Origin: JBBECJ01 sp963763325
Lineage (GTDB): Bacteria > Chloroflexota > Chloroflexia > Thermomicrobiales > CFX8
Direction: 5' to 3'
DNA length: 64,000 bases
Assembly (NCBI GenBank): GCA_963763325.1
Contig: CAVXOL010000020.1
Span: forward strand, 62,001 to 126,000
The notes beneath the pieces are model-generated. The model had not been told where the DNA came from. It ran no database searches and saw nothing but the letters and a program-made list of their open reading frames with translations. Each line of letters starts with the position of its first letter. Position 1 is the first letter of the stretch. Position numbers and translations under genes: made by a program. Positions 58,766 through 64,000 of the stretch are shown piece by piece.

Positions 58766-59812
58766 TTCCCGCGCCCGATCCGCCCACCAGGCGAGGTCGG
58801 CGCGGGCCTGTTCGCCGCCGCGTGTGGCTTCGGTCGCGGAGTACCAGCCGAAGCGGATCAGGCCGCCCAGGATTGAGAGGTCGAGCATCGGTTGCCAGTC
58901 GTTGGGATTGAAGCGTGGGCCAAGGTGGCGTTGGAGGGCATCGCGGTAGATCTCCATCGCTTCGATCCGGTCGCCGGGGAGCCATGGCGTCCGTGCACCC
59001 AGATACCAGATCATGTCGAGCGGCGCGACATTGACGCCGGCGATCGCCCAGTCGATCAGCGTCAGGCGAGGAGCACCGTTGACGTGCTCGATTGCGATAT
59101 TGGCGATCCGGGCGTCGCCGTGGACGAGCGTCTGTGGGAAGCGCGCGAGGGCCGTGACGAGCGGGGCAGGGTCGTTCGATAGCGAGAGGCAGATATCGTA
59201 GAGATCGGGAGGCAGTAACGACGCTAGGTTGTCCCAGCCCTGCTGAGCGGCCAGCGGCATCACTCCTGGCGCGTCGGCGTGTCGGCGGGCGGTGGCGGGG
59301 GAGATGATGCTGTAGTGGATGTCGGGCGGGCAAAGGCCGGTCGCGGCGTCGGCCAGTTCCGGCGCATCCCAGAAGGTCGCGTGCATCGCGGCAAGCCCGT
59401 TCAGGATCGCGACGTGCTCGCCGTAGGTGATCGTTCCACGGTTGAGGATCAGCGCTTGACCGATATCGCGCATCAGGATCGCCCAGCCGTCGCCGTCGCG
59501 CGCGCAGGCGACATAACTGTGCCCAATCGCAGTCGGCAACTGGTCTAGCAATCCGGCCTTCCAGACGCCTGCCTCGCGGCCGAGGTCGTCGTTGGTGGCC
59601 CGCATGAAGTAATCCCACTCGGCCGACACTCGCTTCAATACGTAGCGCCGTGTCGCACCGTTCGCCAGCAGCACCTCGACGACCGATAACCCGCTACCGG
59701 ACCAGGCAGATGACCGTTCTTCCAATTCCACTTCTCTGACTGAATTGACCCGCTCGCCTGTCAACAGCGACAGCGTCTCAGGCGTGAGCAGCAGTTCGAT
59801 GCTCTCAATCAA
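58730..59812 (-). CDS. Aminoglycoside-phosphotransferase-like small-molecule kinase
   Basis: This APH/choline-kinase-fold protein is about 360 aa. The catalytic loop is TLVHGDARIANIAIEH and the metal-binding Asp follows in LTLIDWAIAGVNVAPLDMIW. An N-lobe lies at about residues 30-110. It transfers phosphate from ATP to an unknown small molecule in the cytoplasm; antibiotic resistance is only one option. The start is probably TTG at 59812 after GGGGAAATCC, since the upstream frame lacks a better site. The last 12 residues (A-I-S-R-Q-Q-S-A-L-S-L) are encoded by the heptad repeat hairpin, so the original C-terminus was extended or replaced. Confidence 0.83.
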   Translation of the reverse strand: MIESIELLLTPETLSLLTGERVNSVREVELEERSSAWSGSGLSVVEVLLANGATRRYVLKRVSAEWDYFMRATNDDLGREAGVWKAGLLDQLPTAIGHSYVACARDGDGWAILMRDIGQALILNRGTITYGEHVAILNGLAAMHATFWDAPELADAATGLCPPDIHYSIISPATARRHADAPGVMPLAAQQGWDNLASLLPPDLYDICLSLSNDPAPLVTALARFPQTLVHGDARIANIAIEHVNGAPRLTLIDWAIAGVNVAPLDMIWYLGARTPWLPGDRIEAMEIYRDALQRHLGPRFNPNDWQPMLDLSILGGLIRFGWYSATEATRGGEQARADLAWWADRAREAISRQQSALSL

Positions 59813-59939
59813 TGGATTTCCCCTACAGCTATCCGATGACGACGAGCGACAGGTCGGAAGGTCTCCGGTATTATCCACTCTCGTTAAACTGCCGCCATCT
59901 CTGCCAGCGCCCACCGGACACAAATACGGGCATCTGGCC

Positions 59940-59993
59940 GGCTGACTGCTGACCGACTGACAGGCTGATCGCTGACGACTGAAAGCTGAGGGC
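59940..59993. repeat. Heptad repeat patch (CTGA-type units)
   Basis: Units GCTGACT, GCTGACC, GACTGAC, GCTGATC, GCTGACG and GCTGAGG follow one another in near 7-nt phase. They are the same family as the hairpin at 58659 read on the other strand. The patch lies eight bases before the first oxidoreductase start. Confidence 0.55.
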
Positions 59994-60000
59994 TTCCGGA

Positions 60001-61176
60001 ATGACCATCTCGCTGTGGCAGGACACGGCCGTCTGGCCGGGAGAAGTCGAGCACGAGCAGATCGTCGCCGATATCGCGATCATCGGTGGCGGTGTCGTTG
60101 GGGCGACGCTCGCGACCTTGCTGACCGCGGCAGGACGTGATGTCGTCGTCCTCGAAGCGGGGCACGTCGCCAGCGGAGCGAGTGGGCGGAACGCAGGCCA
60201 CTGCCTGGCTGGACTGCGCCACAACTACCATAAGGCGGTCGAGCGGTTCGGTCGCGAACAGGCGAAGGCGCTGCGCCACCAGTTGCTTGAGAACCGCGAG
60301 ATGGTGCACGGACTGATCAAGCAGTTCAACGTCCCGCACGAACGGCCCGGCTCCCAGTACCTCGGCTTCAACGAGGTCGAGGGCGCCGAACTGCTCGAAT
60401 GCGTCCGTGCCTTCCACGCCGATGGCTTCGACGACATCGAGTACAGCGAGACCGACCCGTACGGTCGCGGCTTCGTTGGCCGCATCTACCAGCCCGGTGA
60501 CATGTGGCTCCAGCCGTATCTGCTCGTCACGCGAATGATGGCTGCCTCACGTGCGCGTGTGCTGGAAAACTGCGCCGTCCGCGCCATCGAGCAGAACGGT
60601 GACACGGTCACCGTCCGCGGCCGGACCGCGACCGTCGAGTGCAAGCAGGCGGTCCTCGCTACCAACGCCTACTCGCGGACGCTCCACGAGTACTTCCGCG
60701 ACAAGGTTACTCCCTGCCGGGGGCAGATGTACGCGACCGCGCCGAGCGACGAGCCACGGCTGATCGAGATGCCGACCGGCACCGACCGCTCGACCGGCGA
60801 CAACTCGGCCTACTTCCGCCAACTTCCGGACGGCCGCTTTCTGATTGGCGGGTTCCGACGTGCCTTCATCGACGACGAGCTGGGCTACGGCGACGAGACG
60901 ACGCCGCAACTCCAGGCGATGATGCAGGGCTGGGTGGCAGAGCGGTTCCCGGAGATCGGCAAGCTGAGAGTGACGCACCGCTGGGCCGGGATCCTCGGTT
61001 ACACGCCGGACGCGCTACCGATCGTCGGCCGCCTGCCGGACATGCGGAGTGTCTACTTCGCGGTCGGCTTCAACGGCTCGGGCATGAGCTACGGTCCGCT
61101 GACGGCGCGGCTGACCGCCGAATACATGCTCGATGGCGCCCACCCTGGTCTCTTTCATGTCGACCGGCTCGGCTAA
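60001..61176 (+). CDS. FAD-dependent amine/amino-acid oxidoreductase (DAO family), copy 1
   Basis: The protein is 391 aa and intact. It resembles gamma-glutamylputrescine oxidase (PuuB-like) enzymes. The FAD motif is DIAIIGGGVVGATLATLLTA, then GRDVVVLEAGHVASGASGRN and AGHCLAG. The C-terminal half has the second FAD/substrate site, RWAGILGYTPDALPIVGRLP and NGSGMSYGPLTARL. It is cytoplasmic and would oxidise an amine or N-methyl amino acid to aldehyde or keto acid with H2O2. A close paralog follows 23 bases downstream. The start ATG at 60001 is the base after the heptad patch and its own ribosome site is weak (CTGAGGGCTTCCGGA). Confidence 0.88.
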   Translation: MTISLWQDTAVWPGEVEHEQIVADIAIIGGGVVGATLATLLTAAGRDVVVLEAGHVASGASGRNAGHCLAGLRHNYHKAVERFGREQAKALRHQLLENREMVHGLIKQFNVPHERPGSQYLGFNEVEGAELLECVRAFHADGFDDIEYSETDPYGRGFVGRIYQPGDMWLQPYLLVTRMMAASRARVLENCAVRAIEQNGDTVTVRGRTATVECKQAVLATNAYSRTLHEYFRDKVTPCRGQMYATAPSDEPRLIEMPTGTDRSTGDNSAYFRQLPDGRFLIGGFRRAFIDDELGYGDETTPQLQAMMQGWVAERFPEIGKLRVTHRWAGILGYTPDALPIVGRLPDMRSVYFAVGFNGSGMSYGPLTARLTAEYMLDGAHPGLFHVDRLG

Positions 61177-61198
61177 TACACCCGAACAGGAGCATTGA

Positions 61199-62361
61199 AT
61201 GACTGTTTCACTCTGGCAGGACACGGCTGCGTGGCCGGGAGAGATCGAGCACGAGCGCATCGTAGCCGACATCGCCATCGTCGGCGGTGGGATCGTCGGC
61301 GCGACGCTGGCGACGCTGCTGGCCGACGCGGGACGCGATGTCGTCGTCCTCGAATCTCGCTTCGTCGGCAGCGGCGCGAGTGGCCGCAATGCCGGTCACT
61401 GCATCGCCGGGCTTGCGCACGAACTACCACCAGGCCGTCGAGCGGCTGGGTCGCGACCGCGCGAAAGACGCTTCGCCAGCAGATGCTGGAGAACCGCGAG
61501 ATGGTGCGCGGTTTCTGCGACCGGCTCAACGTCCCGTACGAGCAGCGAGGCTCGCAGTACCTCGGCATCGACGCCGCCGAGGGTGCTCAACTCCGAGCCT
61601 GCGCCGAGGCGTTCCTGGCCGATGGCTTCGAGGTCGAGTTCTCCGAGCAGGACCCGTACGACCGTGGTTTCGTCGGCCACCTCTACCAGCCAGGCGACTT
61701 CTGGCTCCAGCCCTGGCTGCTCGTGACGCGGCTGATGGCGTCGTCCGGAGCGCGAGTGCTGGAGAACTGCGAGGTTCACTCGATCGAGCAGCGCGGCGAC
61801 ACCGTCACGCTCCGTGGGCGAACGGCGACGGTCGAGTGCAAGCAGGCGGTCCTGGCGACAAATGCCTACTCCCGCCATCTCCACGAGTACTTCCGCGACA
61901 AGGTGTTCCCGAAGCGTGCCCAGATGTACGCGACCGAACCCAGCAGCGAGCCGCGCCTGATCGAGATGCCGACCGGTTGTGACGACGGCAACGCCTACTT
62001 CCGCCAGCTCCCCGATGGCCGTTTCCTGATCGGCGGCCACCGCGACCGCTTCGTTGACGAGGAAGTCGGCTACGGCGACGAGACCACTCCCCAGCTCCAG
62101 GCCAGCATGCAGACCTGGGTCGCCGAGCGTTTCCCCGAGATCGCGAAGCTCACCGTCACCCACCGCTGGGCCGGCATCATGGGCTTCACCGACGACGCGA
62201 TGCCCCTGATCGGCCGCCTGCCAGACATGCCCAACATCGCCTTCGCCGTCGGCTTCACCGGTTCCGGCATGAGCTACGGCCCCCTCGCCGCCCGCCTGAC
62301 CGCCGAGTACGTACTGGATGGCACGTATCCGGGCCTGTTTCATGCTGACCGGCTGGGTTAG
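61199..62361 (+). CDS. FAD-dependent oxidoreductase (DAO family), copy 2 (two frameshifts)
   Basis: This is a paralog of the preceding gene, about 387 aa. The start is MTVSLWQDTAAWPGEIEHER, near-identical to copy 1. The FAD motif is DIAIVGGGIVGATLATLLAD. The region GLRTNYHQAVERLGRDRAK lies in another frame, between changes at about 61415 and 61465. The end reads HRWAGIMGFTDDAMPLIGRL and then TGSGMSYGPLAARL. The two copies share most residues over their full length, so they arose by tandem duplication; differing loops (here G-C-D-D-G-N, there G-T-D-R-S-T-G-D-N) may change substrate. The ATG follows ACAGGAGCATTGA. Confidence 0.86.
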
Positions 62362-62420
62362 CAATCGTCCTTTGGGAGTGGCGTGCACTACAATTGCGGT
62401 CATGGAATGGAGGTTCAAGC

Positions 62421-62873
62421 ATGGCAGCACGACATCGCGAAGACATGAACCACGATTCTACAGGCGACGATGGCGCGGTGATTACCAAATCCACCGCTCA
62501 AGAAGGTTGGGCGCGGCTGGATCAGCAGGCTCGCGAATGCCTGGGTCTCAGTGCGGACGCGTTCTTGCAGGCGTGGTTGAACGGTCGGATTCGCATGGCG
62601 GTGATGCAGGGTCCGGACTACGTTCCCTGGCGGAAGCGGCCGATTGTCGTTCGCGAGTCCGAGTGCGTTGAGAGCGATGACGAGATGTCATCAGGAGTAG
62701 AGCTATCCGCCGACGAGTTTGATGAGATGTACGACAAGCTGGTGCGGACGGAACTCGGCATCAGCGGGACAGAGTTCATTCGGAAGTTCAAGGCGGGCGA
62801 GTATCCTGATTGGGATCCTGAATTGGCAGACCTCGTCATGATGATGCCGTTTGTCACCGAACAGCGCGACTAA
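62421..62873 (+). CDS. Unknown protein with duplicated helical motif
   Basis: The product is 150 aa and I do not recognise it. Two segments resemble each other: LGLSADAFLQAWLNGRI at about residue 41 and LGISGTEFIRKFKAGEY at about 117, both of the form L-G-(L/I)-S-x2-x-F-(L/I). The acidic middle contains E-C-V-E-S-D-D-E. It has no signal peptide. The ATG has GGAGG seven bases upstream. It is the first of three same-strand genes packed within a few bases. An antitoxin-like or chaperone role can be imagined but not supported. Confidence 0.6.
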   Translation: MAARHREDMNHDSTGDDGAVITKSTAQEGWARLDQQARECLGLSADAFLQAWLNGRIRMAVMQGPDYVPWRKRPIVVRESECVESDDEMSSGVELSADEFDEMYDKLVRTELGISGTEFIRKFKAGEYPDWDPELADLVMMMPFVTEQRD

Positions 62874-62876
62874 TCG

Positions 62877-63380
62877 GTGGAGCGACGACGGGTTCGTGAC
62901 GCGGTCGAGCAGCATCGGTCGGCTGCTCAACGCGCCATAAGTTGTGTCTCTTCGGCTACCCTTATCGTTCGGCAGGCAGCCGCCAGTGCTCCTCACGTAT
63001 GGCTGGTTGTACTCAACAACGGCAGACCAGCCGCTCTCGACAACGATGTGCTGATCAGGGTGACCTACATCATCGACACCAGTGTGGCAGTCAGTTCAGA
63101 TGTCTCCATCACTGGTTACGGCTACACGGTGTCGCACAATTCACGTGCGGAGATCGTCTCGTATCAGTGGCATCCTGACGCTCCGGAAGGTATACCGTTC
63201 CCGCACGTCCACTTCGGTCAGGCGTCAGCCCGTCCCGACTCTGTTGTCCGCCCCGGTGAGCAACACAAGGTCCACTTCCCGACCGGGTTCGTGTCGATTG
63301 AAGACGTCATTCGGCTGCTAGTCGAAGAATTCAGCGTCGGGCCGCGCCGGTCGGACTGGCGGGAAGTCCTCGGACAATAA
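62877..63380 (+). CDS. Unknown protein with HWHP/HVHFG-type motif
   Basis: The product is up to 167 aa. The core has ALDNDVLIRVTYIIDTSVAV, VSYQWHPDAPEGIPFPHVHF and then GFVSIEDVIRLLVEEFSVGP. This 'x-WHP...PHVHFG...P-(T)-G-x-(V/I)-(S/L)-x-E-D-V-(I/V)-R' pattern occurs in a widespread set of unnamed bacterial proteins. The His pairs could bind metal. The GTG at 62877 starts four bases after the preceding stop, and no ribosome site decides the start; the real one may be internal. Its TAA overlaps the next ATG by one base. Confidence 0.6.
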   Translation: MERRRVRDAVEQHRSAAQRAISCVSSATLIVRQAAASAPHVWLVVLNNGRPAALDNDVLIRVTYIIDTSVAVSSDVSITGYGYTVSHNSRAEIVSYQWHPDAPEGIPFPHVHFGQASARPDSVVRPGEQHKVHFPTGFVSIEDVIRLLVEEFSVGPRRSDWREVLGQ

Positions 63381-64000
63381 TGGACGCGACCACGACTTCA
63401 AGACAGGAGTATTCGCTGGATCAGGCAGAATTTGCTCGGACGCTGCGACTGGGACTTGGGCGTGTCGTGCTGTTTCTCCAGCAGAACGATTCGGCACCGC
63501 ATCGGGACATCATTATTCGAGCCTGCCTTGATAACGATGTCTTCGACTACCCGATGAACTCTGACCGCCAGCAGTATCTCTTCGACGTTGTCTTTGCCTC
63601 GTCGGAAGGGCCGTCGATCCGACGACAACTCATCGACGCGATGAAGTGCATCGAGGATGTCGACGACGGCTGGATGCTTGCGGCCCTCGTTCGGATGTTC
63701 GCCCAAACCGGAGATCAAGAGGCTCGCGATGCACTGATCGAGAGCATCAGGCGTGATCCGTCTGACCATCCGGGACTTGAAGAACTCGTAGAGCTTGATG
63801 GGCTGAACGGGCTCGTTCGCGTTGCCGAGTTCGTGGGCGATCGAGGATTCTCCGATCCCGAGCACTCATCCAACGAGGTGCTCGTATCGCGGTCGTTCGA
63901 TCGATTCGGCGAGGAGCAGGTGTGGAACACTCTTGAATCCGCGAGTCAGACGAGCAGCCAGGTCGCACTGTTTACGTCGCTAGTACGGGAGCGACGCGAA
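63380..64000 (+). CDS. Unknown protein, cut by the window edge
   Basis: An ATG at 63380 shares its first base with the preceding TAA, and the frame stays open for 207 codons to the end of the window. It starts M-D-A-T-T-T-S-R-Q-E-Y-S-L-D-Q-A-E-F. The region IIIRACLDNDVFDYPMNSDR and LFDVVFASS is followed by helical segments, DDGWMLAALVRMFAQTGDQE and ARDALIESIRRD, that look like HEAT or similar helical repeats. I see no catalytic motif. Coupling to the two genes before it suggests one functional unit. Its 3' end is not in this window. Confidence 0.6.
   Translation, partial: MDATTTSRQEYSLDQAEFARTLRLGLGRVVLFLQQNDSAPHRDIIIRACLDNDVFDYPMNSDRQQYLFDVVFASSEGPSIRRQLIDAMKCIEDVDDGWMLAALVRMFAQTGDQEARDALIESIRRDPSDHPGLEELVELDGLNGLVRVAEFVGDRGFSDPEHSSNEVLVSRSFDRFGEEQVWNTLESASQTSSQVALFTSLVRERRE

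Overview
The window is high-GC bacterial DNA. Several features point to the Chloroflexota, most likely a Thermomicrobia/Sphaerobacter-like genome: a mycothiol-type alcohol dehydrogenase, an XRE-ATPase-TPR regulator, a CGNR regulator, beta-propeller anti-sigma proteins, a GT4 trehalose-synthase-like enzyme, and many GTG starts with GGAGG sites. This placement is inferred from gene types, not from a marker gene. I saw no rRNA, tRNA, CRISPR array or recognisable insertion sequence.

Layout. 0-8.3 kb: an unknown gene, an alpha/beta hydrolase, a tyrosine-type phosphatase, tyrS, a methyltransferase, a large XRE-ATPase-TPR regulator and a cupin. 8.5-18.2 kb: a sulfatase locus (formylglycine-generating enzyme, two sulfatases, a SulP permease) with a cation/proton antiporter operon inside it. 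18.6-21.6 kb: a methyltransferase, a CGNR regulator and a divergent MFS exporter. 21.8-31.9 kb: one long chemosensory operon (two receiver proteins, a two-unit unknown protein, CheW, MCP, a hybrid CheA with several Hpt domains, a second CheW-like protein) with no CheR or CheB. 31.9-35.9 kb: an accessory stretch with the tail of a DNA methylase, a DUF4258-DUF2283 pair, an AlbA_2 ATPase, a DprA-like fragment and a Uma2 nuclease-fold protein. 35.9-42.4 kb: a heavily frameshifted pyruvate-dehydrogenase-E1-like gene, then several ABC-transporter and serine-hydrolase genes that lack internal pieces, with one SDR between them. 42.4-50 kb: envelope and secreted proteins plus a glycosyltransferase. 50-57 kb, all on the minus strand: an orphan hybrid-sensor kinase, a Uma2 protein, a propeller lipoprotein, a membrane-anchored propeller, an ECF sigma factor and, upstream, a membrane-anchored protein with four GxGEG repeats. 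57.5-64 kb: an alcohol dehydrogenase, a phosphotransferase, two tandem FAD oxidoreductases and a three-gene unknown operon that runs off the right edge.

Two things colour everything else. First, about twenty genes carry single-base frameshifts while their motifs stay intact across frames. That pattern fits long-read sequence error better than gene decay, so many genes are given as one span across frames. Second, intergenic spaces carry arrays of 7-nt units with five fixed and two variable bases (CGGGANN, or NNTCAGC). Some of these fold into long hairpins, and one has been read into the end of a gene.

Best candidates for something undescribed are the GxGEG-repeat protein upstream of the sigma/propeller cluster, the heptad repeat family, and the three-gene operon at the right end.
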